29,476 nucleotides of DNA from Actinomycetes bacterium (GCA_023450335.1 JAEXHA010000061.1:1-29476); one strand, 5' to 3'; positions 1 to 8,258 are shown, counted from the stretch's first letter. Made by a program: numbers and translations. Notes: generated from the letters alone by a model not told the origin.

Positions 1-251
1 ACCGCGACCTGCGCGGGGTCGACGATCGTGCCTGCGCCGACGATGGCGCCGCGTTCGCGCCCGAGTGCGGCGACCCGGCGCAGCGCCTCGACGTCGTCGC
101 CGGACTGGATCGTGACCTCGACCGAGCCGATGCCGAGGTCCCAGGCCGTGGTCGCCGCGCGCACCGCGCGGTCCGCCCCCGCGCCGCGCAGAATCGCCAT
201 CAGCGGCGCGCCGGCGAACAGGTCATCGAAGTAGGCAGCGGTGTCGGTCAT
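1..251 (-). CDS. eda: KDPG/KHG aldolase, partial (C-terminus beyond left edge)
   Basis: The minus strand from the ATG at 251 to the window edge encodes about 83 residues of a class I 2-dehydro-3-deoxy-phosphogluconate aldolase. The N-terminus contains PLMAILRG, the family's first beta strand with its usual Arg, followed by SVEVTIQSGD and then GAIVGAGTIVDPAQ, the Gly-rich strand typical of KDPG/KHG aldolases. The Schiff-base lysine lies further downstream and is outside the window. An AGGAG-like ribosome site lies just before the ATG. The kinase gene ends 22 bases upstream, so the two are probably cotranscribed. The enzyme splits KDPG into pyruvate and glyceraldehyde 3-phosphate, matching the kinase product. 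Use for KDPG rather than a related keto-acid is inferred from context. Confidence 0.85.
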   Translation of the reverse strand, partial: MTDTAAYFDDLFAGAPLMAILRGAGADRAVRAATTAWDLGIGSVEVTIQSGDDVEALRRVAALGRERGAIVGAGTIVDPAQVA

Positions 252-273
252 GGAAGGGCTCCTTCGTCGGCGG

Positions 274-1188
274 TCACGCCTCGTCGTCTTCGTCGACCGG
301 GAAGTCGGCGGTCGTGCGCAGGGTCAGAGCGGCGCGGGCGTGGCCGGCGGTCAGCCGGTCTTCGGCGGGCGCGCCGACCAGGCGGCCCGCGAGGTAGCCG
401 CCCGCGAACGCGTCGCCGGCACCCACGGCCTCGACCACCTTGACGGCGGGTGGGGCGACGAATGCCTCGCCGTCGGGTTCGAACACCGTCGCGCCGATGT
501 CGCCGTCCTTGACGACGAGTTCGGGCACGTCGGGAAACAGCGCGCGCACGTCGTCGACGGTCGCGGTGCCCCACAGCGACTCGGCCTCGTCACGGCCCAC
601 GAACACGAGGTCGGCACGCTCGACCAGCGTCGCCAGCACGGGTGCTGCGGATGCCGCGGGCCACAGCGCGGCGCGGTGATTGACGTCGAAGCTCACGATC
701 GCGCCGGCCTGTCGCGCACGGGCCATGAGCCGGTCGAGGAAGGCGGGCGCAGTGCCCCCGAGCGCCGCGGTGATGCCCGACACGTGCACGATGGTGACGC
801 CGGTCAGGTCGGCGGCATCGGCGTCGGCGCCACTCAGGAACGAGGCGGCCGAGCCGTCGCGGTAGTAGTGGACGCCGCGGCCGGGGTCCTTCACGTAGAG
901 GCCGGTGCGATGGTCGGGATCGACGATGACGGCGGAGGTGTCGACGCCGCGGTCGCGCACCTGCGCCAGCACGCGCCGGCCGAGCGGGTCGTCGCCGAGC
1001 CGGCTGAGCCAGCGGGCACGGTGCCCGAGCTTCGCGACGTGTGCGGCGACATTCGACTCTGCGCCGCCCGCGTCGATGCGGAACACCTCTGCCCCCTCGA
1101 TGCCCACAGGCTCGACGGGCGTGACCATCGCCATGGTCTCCCCCGCCGTCAGCAGCAGGCCGGCCCGCTCGCGCGCATCGACACTCAC
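274..1188 (-). CDS. kdgK: PfkB-family sugar kinase, probable 2-keto-3-deoxygluconate kinase
   Basis: A 304-residue ribokinase/PfkB-family enzyme. The N-terminal GAESNVAAHVAKLG is the family's substrate-side signature, and near the C-terminus VGAGDAFAGG (Asp about 259) is PfkB signature 2 with the catalytic base and anion hole. It would phosphorylate 2-keto-3-deoxygluconate with ATP in the cytoplasm to give KDPG, which the aldolase encoded 22 bases downstream cleaves. The pairing is what favours a KDG kinase over a fructo- or ribokinase. The start is a GTG with no well-spaced Shine-Dalgarno; CATACT lies exactly six bases upstream, so the mRNA may be leaderless. The C-terminus is acidic (VDEDDEA). 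Sugar-acid specificity cannot be read from the sequence alone. Confidence 0.85.
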   Translation of the reverse strand: MSVDARERAGLLLTAGETMAMVTPVEPVGIEGAEVFRIDAGGAESNVAAHVAKLGHRARWLSRLGDDPLGRRVLAQVRDRGVDTSAVIVDPDHRTGLYVKDPGRGVHYYRDGSAASFLSGADADAADLTGVTIVHVSGITAALGGTAPAFLDRLMARARQAGAIVSFDVNHRAALWPAASAAPVLATLVERADLVFVGRDEAESLWGTATVDDVRALFPDVPELVVKDGDIGATVFEPDGEAFVAPPAVKVVEAVGAGDAFAGGYLAGRLVGAPAEDRLTAGHARAALTLRTTADFPVDEDDEA

Positions 1189-1194
1189 ACCTCG

Positions 1195-1200
1195 AGTATG
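1195..1200 (-). promoter_or_regulatory. -10 element, possible leaderless promoter of kdgK
   Basis: CATACT on the minus strand ends six bases before the GTG start at 1188, which would put the transcription start on the start codon. No convincing -35 is visible. Confidence 0.4.
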
Positions 1201-1201
1201 C

Positions 1202-1226
1202 CCGGTCTGCCGCGCGGGCGGTCCGG
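1202..1226 (-). terminator. imperfect GC hairpin after the permease gene
   Basis: An imperfect inverted repeat (ten-base arms with two mismatches) lies between the permease stop and the kinase start. There is no U-run, so termination is only a possibility. Confidence 0.25.
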
Positions 1227-1248
1227 TCAGTGGGTGCCGGCGAGCCGC

Positions 1249-4149
1249 CTACGCGATCGCGGTCCTGCGGGTGAGTTCGGGTTTGCGGGGCGGCACGAGC
1301 CAGTTCACGAAGGCGATCAGCAGCGGCAGCCCGATGGCGAGGATGACCAGCGGCAGCCACGGGAAGTCAGCCATCTCGAGCGGGCCCCGTGAGTCGGTCT
1401 GCGACTGCAGTGCGAATCCCAGAGGGGGCAGGATGCCGGCGGCCGCACCCGCGAAAGTCCCGAATCCGGCAATGACGAGCCCCTGCCAGAACCCGATGCG
1501 GCGACGCAGCGACGCGGTACCGCCGACCGCCGACAGCGTCGCATCGTCAGGGCGACGCTCGAACCGTGCAAGCCCGAGGGCGACGGCGCTCGCGCCCAGC
1601 ACAAGCCCGCCGACGCCGAGCATGAGCGGAACGAGCCACGCTTCGGTCCCGCTCGGTCCGTTCTCGATGGTCGCGCCGAGGCTGTACGTGGTGGTGCTGC
1701 CGGACTGCGCGAGCGCGTACAGACGGTCGGTCTGCTCGGTCGTCGGCGGCTCGGCGAACGCGCCGAACACGGCCCACGGCTGCGCCGAAATGCCCAGATC
1801 CCGCGCTGTGGCCGGCGCGAGGGCGACGTGAACTGCCTGCTGCGGGGCGTCGACGACGATCGCGTCGAGCGTCTCAGTCCACTGCGGGTCTTCGATCTCG
1901 GCATCCGGCCAGGGATGGAAGATGTTGTCGGGGGCCCCGCCGAACATCCACTGTCGCTCGGTCCACGCCGCCACCTCGATCCTGCCGTCAGTGACCAGTT
2001 TCTGCCCGGTGACCAATGCGGCCCCGTTCCGATAAGCGTCCAGCTGCTCTGGCCCGAGCTCGATGCCGGTCACTGTCTCGATATCGTCAGCCGCCAGGAC
2101 GATGATGTTGTTCCGCGGGTTGTCGAGCTCCGACATCGAGCCGTATCCATCGACCTCGGGATCGAGCAGTTCACGCTCCGGCGTCACCGCCACCGCGCGC
2201 GAGCTGTCGGCGGGCACGTCTGCCTCATTCTCCAAGCCCCAGTTCTCGACCTGCCGCAACACGCGCGCTGTCGCGGTCGCGCCCGCTTCAGACAGCGCCC
2301 GGTCCGCGGACGCAGCGGCATCGGCCGCATCGGTGGCGTTCAGCGCCGTGCCGTCCTGCGCGGTGGAGTAGGAAGTCACCCAGGCCGTACCGACAGGCGC
2401 ACCGTATGTCCAATTGCGCGCGGTCTGCGCGGTGATCATCGAGCCGAGCCCCATGGCGAAGACGCCGACGAACACGGTGGCGCCGATCGCCGCGAAAGCA
2501 GGCACGGTCCGTGATCCGTTCGCCACGGCATCCCTCGACGCGATGCGTGCGGCGATGCCCACGCGTGACAGCACACGAGACGCGAGCCACAGCAGCCACC
2601 GGCCCGAGAGGACGATGCCGAGCTGCGCGAGGACCGGACCGGCCACGATGCCGACGAACGGCAGCCACCGCAGCGGCGAGTCGTACGGGATCTCGTTGTT
2701 GCCGGCGACAGCGGCGGCGAGCACGCCCGAGACGATCGTCAGCGCGATGCCCACGAGGATCATGAGTGATCCCCACAGCGGGCGCGACGCCTGCACTTTC
2801 TGCGGACGGCGAGCGCCTCGCAACGCGCTGATCGCATCAGTCTTGGCGACGGTGCGCGCCGGCATGAGGGCGGATGCCGTCCCCACGAGCACCGCGAACA
2901 CGAGCACCCCCGCGAGCACGAGCCAGGGGACGTGGAAGCCCCAGAACTGCGTCGCCGAGCCGTTCGCCGTCACCTGCATCACGAGTGCGGCGAGGCCGAT
3001 GCCCGCCGCGACGCCGAGTACCCCGCCGACGGCGCCGAGCACCGTGCCCTGCAGACGGATCGTGCGACGCAGGTCCCGGGCGTCCGCCCCCACACTCGCC
3101 GCGATAGCGAGAGCGCGCTGTTGTCGCCGCGCGCTCACGGCGAACGCGGCGCCCGCGAGCATGATGACCATGTAGGCCGCGAACGCTCCTCCCACGCCGA
3201 GACCCGAGGCGAGCGCGAGCATCATCGACGCCCGAGGATCGTACGTGCCCCTCTGGATACCGTCCACCTCGAACCCAGGCGGGTCGAGCACGACCTCGCG
3301 CGCATAGACCACCACACCCTGGTCGTTGAGTTGCTGGATCTCCGTCCAGGTCGGCGCCCACTCGGGCAGATACCAGCGGGGCTGCCCGAACCGGTCGGAG
3401 TCGAAGAACACGACGCCGCTCTCGGAGTCGGCCAGGGTGGCGACGTCGACCGTCCCGGTTACGGTGAACGCCTCGCCGCTGTCGGCGTCGGTGATGGTGC
3501 CACCGATCGCCGTGCCCGCGCGATCGAGTGTCGCCGGAGTCACCAGGACCTCGTCACCGCTTTGCGGGGCTCGCCCGTCGAGCATCTCGAACCGGCCGGT
3601 AAAGCGCTCATCCCAGGCCGCACCACCCCAACTCCACACGGCGCCGATGCCGCTCGCGGTCTCGATGCGGGCGTTGCCCTCTGACAGCGCCACCGTCTCG
3701 GTCCCGGCAGGTAGCGCTTCGGTCGGATCATCCAGAGGCTCGCCCTCGGGCTCTTGCCACGAGCCGTCCGCAGTGATCGGGTATCCGTTCCACCATGGAT
3801 CGTCCGGCGCCTGCCAGAACCCGGCATCGGGTACGCCCATCGGCTGCACCCACGCCTCCATCTGCCCGAGCTCGACTGTCAGCCGGTCTTCGGTCGTAGC
3901 CGTCGAACTGTCGACGAAGACCGCGACACCCGCCATCCCCGCGATCGGTAGCGCGATCAGTAGCACGATCAGCAGACTCGACGCCCAGGTGCGGCGCACC
4001 TGCCGGTAGGCGAGGCGCACGGCGACGCGCCGGCGCGCCAGGCGCGATCGGTCTTTCGCCTTGGCGGGGCGCCGACGCCCGGCATCCACTCTCGAACCGG
4101 TCTCGGGCTCGGTCTCAGCCGGCCGCCCGCTGCGTTTGGCGACGGTCAT
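1249..4149 (-). CDS. FtsX-like ABC transporter permease (large)
   Basis: A 966-residue permease of the FtsX/MacB superfamily. A basic cytoplasmic N-terminus (about 50 residues) precedes a first membrane segment (SLLIVLLIALPIAGMAG), then a large extracytoplasmic region, then three clustered helices around residues 320-430 that contain ARRQQRALAIAASVGA, the typical FtsX coupling region. A central pair of helices, a second extracytoplasmic domain and a final helix cluster with RRPDDATLSAVGG repeat this pattern, so the protein is a duplicated FtsX unit, as is usual for actinobacterial DUF-type efflux permeases. Its ATG overlaps the ATPase stop codon as ATGA (4146-4149). Together with the ATPase and PadR it forms an exporter whose substrate (drug, peptide or lipid) is not evident. 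Confidence 0.9.
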   Translation of the reverse strand: MTVAKRSGRPAETEPETGSRVDAGRRRPAKAKDRSRLARRRVAVRLAYRQVRRTWASSLLIVLLIALPIAGMAGVAVFVDSSTATTEDRLTVELGQMEAWVQPMGVPDAGFWQAPDDPWWNGYPITADGSWQEPEGEPLDDPTEALPAGTETVALSEGNARIETASGIGAVWSWGGAAWDERFTGRFEMLDGRAPQSGDEVLVTPATLDRAGTAIGGTITDADSGEAFTVTGTVDVATLADSESGVVFFDSDRFGQPRWYLPEWAPTWTEIQQLNDQGVVVYAREVVLDPPGFEVDGIQRGTYDPRASMMLALASGLGVGGAFAAYMVIMLAGAAFAVSARRQQRALAIAASVGADARDLRRTIRLQGTVLGAVGGVLGVAAGIGLAALVMQVTANGSATQFWGFHVPWLVLAGVLVFAVLVGTASALMPARTVAKTDAISALRGARRPQKVQASRPLWGSLMILVGIALTIVSGVLAAAVAGNNEIPYDSPLRWLPFVGIVAGPVLAQLGIVLSGRWLLWLASRVLSRVGIAARIASRDAVANGSRTVPAFAAIGATVFVGVFAMGLGSMITAQTARNWTYGAPVGTAWVTSYSTAQDGTALNATDAADAAASADRALSEAGATATARVLRQVENWGLENEADVPADSSRAVAVTPERELLDPEVDGYGSMSELDNPRNNIIVLAADDIETVTGIELGPEQLDAYRNGAALVTGQKLVTDGRIEVAAWTERQWMFGGAPDNIFHPWPDAEIEDPQWTETLDAIVVDAPQQAVHVALAPATARDLGISAQPWAVFGAFAEPPTTEQTDRLYALAQSGSTTTYSLGATIENGPSGTEAWLVPLMLGVGGLVLGASAVALGLARFERRPDDATLSAVGGTASLRRRIGFWQGLVIAGFGTFAGAAAGILPPLGFALQSQTDSRGPLEMADFPWLPLVILAIGLPLLIAFVNWLVPPRKPELTRRTAIA

Positions 4150-4865
4150 CGCGCGCTCGCCAGCAGGGCGTCGGCGCCGTCGCGCTGCGACTCGTCGATG
4201 ATGCGGCCGTCGCGCAGGAACACGATGCGGTCGGCCCAGGCGGCGTGACGTGCTTCGTGGGTGACGAGAATGCCTGCGGCGCCCTGGTCGACGCGAGTGC
4301 GCAGCATCTTCATGACTGCCTCGCCGGTGACTGAGTCGAGCGCCCCGGTGGGCTCGTCGGCGAGGATCAGCCGGCGGCCGCCGACGACGGCGCGGGCGAT
4401 CGCGACGCGCTGCTGCTGGCCGCCCGACAGGTCGTCGGGGTAGGAGTCGAACTTTGCGTCGAGCCCGACGGCGGTGAGCACATCCCGACCCGCACGGCGC
4501 GCGACGCGAGCTCGGAAGCCGTCGAGCTCCAGCGGCAGCGTGACGTTCTCCAGCGCCGTGAGGGTCGGGATGAGATTGAAGTCCTGGAAGACGAATCCCA
4601 GAGAGCGGCGGCGCAGCTGCGCAAGATCGCGTGCCGACGCCGTGGAGAGGTAGGTGCCCTCGACGATGACCTCGCCGGTGGTCGGCTTCTGCAGGCCGCC
4701 GGAGATCGACAGCAGAGTCGACTTGCCCGAACCGGACGCACCCATGATGGCGACGAGTTCGCCCTGGGCGACGGACAGGTCGACGCCCGACAGGGCCGAG
4801 ACGCTCGTGGCGCCTTCGCCGTACTGCTGCGTGACGCCGACCAGCTGCAGCACCGGGGCGGTCAT
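4146..4865 (-). CDS. ABC transporter ATP-binding protein (LolD/MacB type)
   Basis: A 239-residue ATPase starting at ATG 4865, chosen because it overlaps the PadR stop as ATGA and begins the normal domain; the frame stays open upstream but that part is the PadR gene in another frame. Walker A GASGSGKST is at about 42-50, a Q-loop in FVFQDFNLIP near 91-100, signature LSGGQ at 146-150 and Walker B LILADE at 166-171, followed by PTGALD, typical of the LolD/MacB/FtsE subfamily that partners with FtsX-like permeases. The switch His is in VTHEARHA. It powers the permease encoded immediately downstream. Confidence 0.95.
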   Translation of the reverse strand: MTAPVLQLVGVTQQYGEGATSVSALSGVDLSVAQGELVAIMGASGSGKSTLLSISGGLQKPTTGEVIVEGTYLSTASARDLAQLRRRSLGFVFQDFNLIPTLTALENVTLPLELDGFRARVARRAGRDVLTAVGLDAKFDSYPDDLSGGQQQRVAIARAVVGGRRLILADEPTGALDSVTGEAVMKMLRTRVDQGAAGILVTHEARHAAWADRIVFLRDGRIIDESQRDGADALLASAR

Positions 4866-5479
4866 CGGGTCGCCTGCTTCACGTCGACGTTCTCGGTCTT
4901 CGCGGGGCGGCCGCGCTTGGGCTTCTCGGTCGACAACTCGAGCGCGAGCGCATGCTGGGGGTGGCGCTTGAGTCGTTCTTCGGTGTGGTCGAGCCAGCGC
5001 ACCTCGGCCTCGGTGGTGAAGATCATGGAGTCCACCACGAGCGCCCACGCGAGCTCTTCGGGGCCGTCGGGGTTGGCGCCGGCGTACTTGGCGCGGTTGA
5101 GCTCTTGCAGCTGCGCGAGGGAGGCGCGGCGCTGCGTGTGGATCACCTGCGACACGTCGACGCCCGGCAGCGTCGCGGCGATCGCGAGCTTGATCGCCAG
5201 CTCGTCGCGGGTGCCCTGGGCGCGCTCGACCGGGGAGCTCAGCCAGGTGCGCACCTCGGCCGAGCCTTCGCCGGTGATCTCCCAGTACACGTGGCCCTGG
5301 TCGTCGATGTCGCCCTTGGCGACGAGGCCGTCGCGTTCGAGGCGGTCGAGCGTGTTGTAGATCTGTCCCACGTTCAGCGGCCAGGTCGACCCCGTGCGAC
5401 GGTCGAACTCCGCACGAAGTTGATAGCCGTAGCACGGCCCCTGATCGAGGATCGCCAACAGGCTCTGCCGTACCGACAT
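4862..5479 (-). CDS. PadR-family transcriptional regulator (long form)
   Basis: A 205-residue PadR regulator. The winged-helix domain occupies about residues 1-80, with the characteristic GPCYGYQLRAEFDRRTG and NVGQIYNTLDRLERDGLV segments, followed by a Vir_C-like helical C-terminal region with a dimerisation helix and a basic, RGRPAK (AT-hook-like) tail near the end. The ATG at 5479 is preceded by a strong AGGGAGA site. It is the first gene of the exporter operon and overlaps the ATPase gene by ATGA. PadR proteins of this kind usually repress their own exporter operon and are relieved by a ligand; palindromic sites in front of the gene fit this. The ligand is unknown. Confidence 0.92.
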   Translation of the reverse strand: MSVRQSLLAILDQGPCYGYQLRAEFDRRTGSTWPLNVGQIYNTLDRLERDGLVAKGDIDDQGHVYWEITGEGSAEVRTWLSSPVERAQGTRDELAIKLAIAATLPGVDVSQVIHTQRRASLAQLQELNRAKYAGANPDGPEELAWALVVDSMIFTTEAEVRWLDHTEERLKRHPQHALALELSTEKPKRGRPAKTENVDVKQATR

Positions 5480-5510
5480 CGGTATCTCCCTTGGTTCGCG
5501 TGACGATGCC

Positions 5511-5556
5511 GAGTATGTGCTTACCCAGTATCTGGTTTCTGAGTATATGCATACTC
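5511..5556 (-). promoter_or_regulatory. candidate PadR operator pair
   Basis: GAGTAT-N4-ATACTC is a perfect palindrome at 5541-5556. A degenerate copy, GAGTAT-N4-TTACCC, is at 5511-5526, exactly 30 bp (about three helical turns) away. Between them CCAG-N3-CTGG (5525-5535) is a further small palindrome. The stretch is AT-rich against a GC-rich background and lies 32-77 bases before the padR ATG, where an autorepressor would bind. Confidence 0.6.
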
Positions 5557-5655
5557 GGTATCCCCGAGCGAGCACCGCGTTCCGGCGTGTCGCCTCGTCG
5601 CCGAGCGGGCATCGCCGTCCCGCGTGCGCTGCCCGCCCCACTTCTCGCGGCCCCG

Positions 5656-5661
5656 TACCCT
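5656..5661 (+). promoter_or_regulatory. -10 element, possible leaderless promoter of the DUF1992 gene
   Basis: TACCCT (TAnnnT type) ends six bases before the ATG at 5668; there is no usable Shine-Dalgarno. This fits a transcript starting on the ATG. Confidence 0.4.
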
Positions 5662-5667
5662 GGAACC

Positions 5668-6273
5668 ATGGCGGACCACACCGAGCGCCGCACACCCAAA
5701 CCCGCGCGTTCGCGCGACGCGCGGCTCGACGCAGCGCGCTACAAGGCCGAAGAAGCCGTGCGCGCGGCCGGATATGACATCGGCACCGACGACGCCGACC
5801 TGCGGCACTCCGAATCGCCGACGGCGACTGACCGCGCACTGTACGTCGAAACGGCGATCCAGCAGGCGATCCGACGCGGCGACTTCGACGATCTGCCCGG
5901 CTCTGGCAAACCTCTCGAGGGTCTCGGTGACCACCACGACCCCGACTGGTGGATCCGGCGCAAGATCCAGACCGAGAAGCTCACCGGGCTCGGTCCGCCG
6001 GCGCTCATGCTGCGCACCGAAGACGCCGAGTTCGCTGACCGTGCCGACGCGCTCACCCGCGAGCAGGACGTGCGCGACTACGTCGACGACTTCAACCGCC
6101 GCGTGATCGACGCGCGCCGCCAACTGCAGGGCGGTCCGCCCGTGGTCACCTCGACACGTGATGTGGATGCCGAGGTCGCGGCGTGGCGGGAACGGCGGGC
6201 GGCGCGAGCCGCGGCATCCACCCCGTCGTCGAATGCACCACGGCGCACACGCAGCTGGTTCCGACGAGGCTGA
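5668..6273 (+). CDS. DUF1992 (DnaJ homologue subfamily C member 28-like) domain protein
   Basis: A 201-residue soluble protein. The middle carries VETAIQQAIRRGDFDDLPGSGKPLEGL, split here as the DUF1992 hallmark (AIRRGDFDDLPGSGKPL), followed by DPDWWIRRKIQTEKL, which together identify the family found in bacterial YhdN-like proteins and eukaryotic DNAJC28. The N- and C-termini are basic, low-complexity and poorly conserved. The ATG at 5668 was chosen over in-frame upstream codons because a TAnnnT hexamer lies six bases before it and the upstream stretch is the padR promoter. The biochemical role of the family is not known. It is a single gene, convergent with the following membrane-protein gene. 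Confidence 0.85.
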   Translation: MADHTERRTPKPARSRDARLDAARYKAEEAVRAAGYDIGTDDADLRHSESPTATDRALYVETAIQQAIRRGDFDDLPGSGKPLEGLGDHHDPDWWIRRKIQTEKLTGLGPPALMLRTEDAEFADRADALTREQDVRDYVDDFNRRVIDARRQLQGGPPVVTSTRDVDAEVAAWRERRAARAAASTPSSNAPRRTRSWFRRG

Positions 6274-6335
6274 CCCGGGGCGACCATTCTGCGACTCTCG
6301 GCATGCGCGGCATCGGATATGGCGCGATGCTGCGC

Positions 6336-7748
6336 TCAGTCGCGGTGCGCCGGCTCGAACCGGATGAGCAGCCAAACCGCGACCAGCAGCTCGCACGCGA
6401 CGAAGACGCCGATGGCCACGCTCGGCACGCCCAGCGAGGACGGCGATGCGCCGAGCGCCGGGGCCGACATCGCGAGCGGCGCATAGAGCGGCCAGGTCAC
6501 GAGCGCCGGGACGACGAAGGTGCCGACGACCCGATCGATCGCCGTCCATCCCTCGACCCGCCACAGCAGCACGACGCCGACGACCCAGACGATCATCGCC
6601 GGCAGCGCCACCGCGAGCAGCATCGGCACGCCGAACCTCGCGGCGACGAAGCATGCGAACGATACCCCGCCGAGCATAACCAGGCCGACCACGCCGCTGG
6701 CCGTCAGGCGGATCACGCGCAGAGGCTCGGTCGACCCGGCCGAGCGGAAGCGAATCGCGAGGTGCGCGGCGTGCAGCAGCATCAGCGGCACAGCGAGCTG
6801 CAGCAACAGTGTCAGAGGCTGAGGTTCGACGCCCGGTGCCGGCTCGCACGCAGGGCCAGGACACGTGACCACGCTGCTCGGCGGCGGTGCGGCCAGCGGC
6901 GCCACGACGAGCGAGAGGGCGAACAGCACCAGGGTCGTGGTGCCACGCACCTCGTCACCGCGGGTCCACCCGCGCGATCTCCACAGCACGACGACCAGTC
7001 CGCCAAGGACCGCCAGCGCGCCAGTCCCACCGGTGATTGCGGCACGCGGGCTGCCTGTGATCGCGAACAGCGTCAGCGCGAGGAGGATCAGCACCGGCCC
7101 GAGGACCACCGCCGTGCCCGCCGGCCAACGATCGAGCCACGCCCGCCCACCGGCGCGGCCCACCGCCGAATCCGCGACCGGCTCGACGGCGGCGGGCGAC
7201 TCCAGCGCCGGGCGCGGGCCACGATACGACCGGATCAGCAGCCAGATCGCGACGGGAATGGGAACGATCGCGGCGATCAGGAGGAACACTCCTCGGATCG
7301 ACAGAGCCGCCGACATCGGCACGGCGATGACCAACACTACCGGCCACACCACGGTGCCGACGATCTTGTCTGTCGATGTCCAGCGACGTGATGTCCACAA
7401 CAACAGCATCGCGACAACCCACGCGAGCGCCTGCACCGTGTAGGTCCCGAGAGTGAGGAGGAGCAGCGCGACGATCACCCCCGCGTCGGAGTCGACGAAG
7501 GATGCGGAACGCCGCACATCCACACGCGCCGGCTCGACGGCGGCCGCGATGAGCGCGGGGTCGCCGAGGTCCGACAGCACGGTGTCGAGATCGAAGCCGG
7601 GTTCGGCCGCGGCATCCCGAACATGATCGGCGATCTCGGCCACGATGCCGTCTGCCGCCGCGGGGTCGATGGCCGCGACCTCACGGTGGAGCTCGGCCAG
7701 ATACGCCCGTACGCGCTGGTCGCGGAGAACCTCGGTCGTGTCACTCAT
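6336..7748 (-). CDS. HAAS-domain polytopic membrane protein paired with PadR
   Basis: A 470-residue protein. Residues about 5-75 form a HAAS-type helical domain (RAYLAELHREVAAIDP, then EIADHVRDA and LSDLGDPALIAAAV), the short domain that accompanies PadR regulators and resembles DUF1700. The rest has roughly ten to twelve hydrophobic segments with a partial internal repeat: WTSTDKIVGTVVWPVVLV early and WTAIDRVVGTFVVPALV late. The ATG at 7748 overlaps the PadR stop as ATGA, which decides the start over an in-frame GTG upstream. PadR-HAAS pairs are thought to act as regulatory or signalling units, but the function of this family is not established; the internal repeat suggests a duplicated membrane module. 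Confidence 0.8.
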   Translation of the reverse strand: MSDTTEVLRDQRVRAYLAELHREVAAIDPAAADGIVAEIADHVRDAAAEPGFDLDTVLSDLGDPALIAAAVEPARVDVRRSASFVDSDAGVIVALLLLTLGTYTVQALAWVVAMLLLWTSRRWTSTDKIVGTVVWPVVLVIAVPMSAALSIRGVFLLIAAIVPIPVAIWLLIRSYRGPRPALESPAAVEPVADSAVGRAGGRAWLDRWPAGTAVVLGPVLILLALTLFAITGSPRAAITGGTGALAVLGGLVVVLWRSRGWTRGDEVRGTTTLVLFALSLVVAPLAAPPPSSVVTCPGPACEPAPGVEPQPLTLLLQLAVPLMLLHAAHLAIRFRSAGSTEPLRVIRLTASGVVGLVMLGGVSFACFVAARFGVPMLLAVALPAMIVWVVGVVLLWRVEGWTAIDRVVGTFVVPALVTWPLYAPLAMSAPALGASPSSLGVPSVAIGVFVACELLVAVWLLIRFEPAHRD

Positions 7749-8074
7749 GTCTCGTCCTCCCCCGTGGCGGCAAGGGCCTCGTCGACGGATGCCGCAATGT
7801 CGCGCCACGTGCGTTCGAAGCCGGCCACGGCGTCACGTCCGTCGGCGGTCAGCCGGTAGTACCGGCGCGGCGGGCCGTTCGCCGACTCGACCCAGCGTGT
7901 CTGCACCCATCCCGACTCGCGCAGGCGCGAGAGCAGCGGGTAGAGCGAGCCTTCGCTCGCGAGCAGGCCGAGCGCGGTGAGCCGGCGCGCAAGATCACGG
8001 CCGTAGACGTCGCCGCTCTGCATGACCGCGAGCGCGCACCACTCGAGCACGCCCTTGCGCAGGTTGGTCTGCAC
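7745..8074 (-). CDS. PadR-family transcriptional regulator (short form)
   Basis: A 109-residue PadR protein consisting almost only of the winged helix: VYGRDLARRLTALGLL, SEGSLYPLLSRLRESGWV and NGPPRRYYRLTADGR are the classical PadR helix and wing segments. It lacks the long C-terminal region of the PadR encoded near 5.4 kb, so the two are different subtypes. The start is a GTG with GGAGAG well placed upstream. It overlaps the HAAS membrane protein gene by ATGA and is presumably translationally coupled to it. Confidence 0.92.
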   Translation of the reverse strand: MQTNLRKGVLEWCALAVMQSGDVYGRDLARRLTALGLLASEGSLYPLLSRLRESGWVQTRWVESANGPPRRYYRLTADGRDAVAGFERTWRDIAASVDEALAATGEDET

Positions 8075-8099
8075 GCGGCTCTCCGGATACGTGCATCAC

Positions 8100-8128
8100 A
8101 AGCTACCGGGCGTTGACGGGTACGACAA
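8100..8128 (-). promoter_or_regulatory. sigma70-type promoter of the short padR gene
   Basis: TTGTCG (8123-8128) and TAGCTT (8100-8105) on the minus strand are separated by 17 bases, giving a leader of about 20 nt that includes the GGAGAG site. Confidence 0.45.
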
Positions 8129-8153
8129 TGGTCGATTTGTGGATGCCGGGCGG

Positions 8154-8234
8154 CTACGCCGTGAGGGCCTGCCCCACGTCGGCGAGCAGGTCGTCGACGG
8201 ACTCGATGCGCACCGCTAGTTCGTGACCGGGTTC
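8154..8234 (-). pseudogene. C-terminal scrap of a Cys/Met-metabolism PLP enzyme
   Basis: Reading minus from 8234 to the TAG at 8154-8156 gives about 26 residues containing AVRIESVDDLLADVGQAL. This matches by eye the final helix of the Cys/Met-metabolism PLP enzyme family (O-acetylhomoserine sulfhydrylase, cystathionine gamma-synthase), which typically ends as GxEdvdDLiaDleqAL. The rest of such a gene is absent; the frame is closed upstream by the TGA inside a duplicated 16-bp unit. It is best read as a deletion remnant; chance resemblance is possible given the short length. Confidence 0.35.
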
Positions 8235-8258
8235 TCAGACGGCCGGGTTCTCAGACGG
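8227..8258. repeat. 16-bp perfect tandem duplication
   Basis: CCGGGTTCTCAGACGG occurs twice in a row (8227-8242 and 8243-8258). The second copy contains the sulfurtransferase stop codon (8251-8253). Confidence 0.9.

Noticed and set aside
5521..6864. A 447-codon minus-strand reading frame opposite the DUF1992 gene
   Set aside because: It covers parts of two clear genes in other frames and is Arg/Ala-rich shadow sequence.
6183..7391. A 402-codon plus-strand reading frame opposite the HAAS membrane protein gene
   Set aside because: The translation is rich in Arg, Gln, His and Asp with no family resemblance; it is the antisense shadow of a hydrophobic GC-rich gene.
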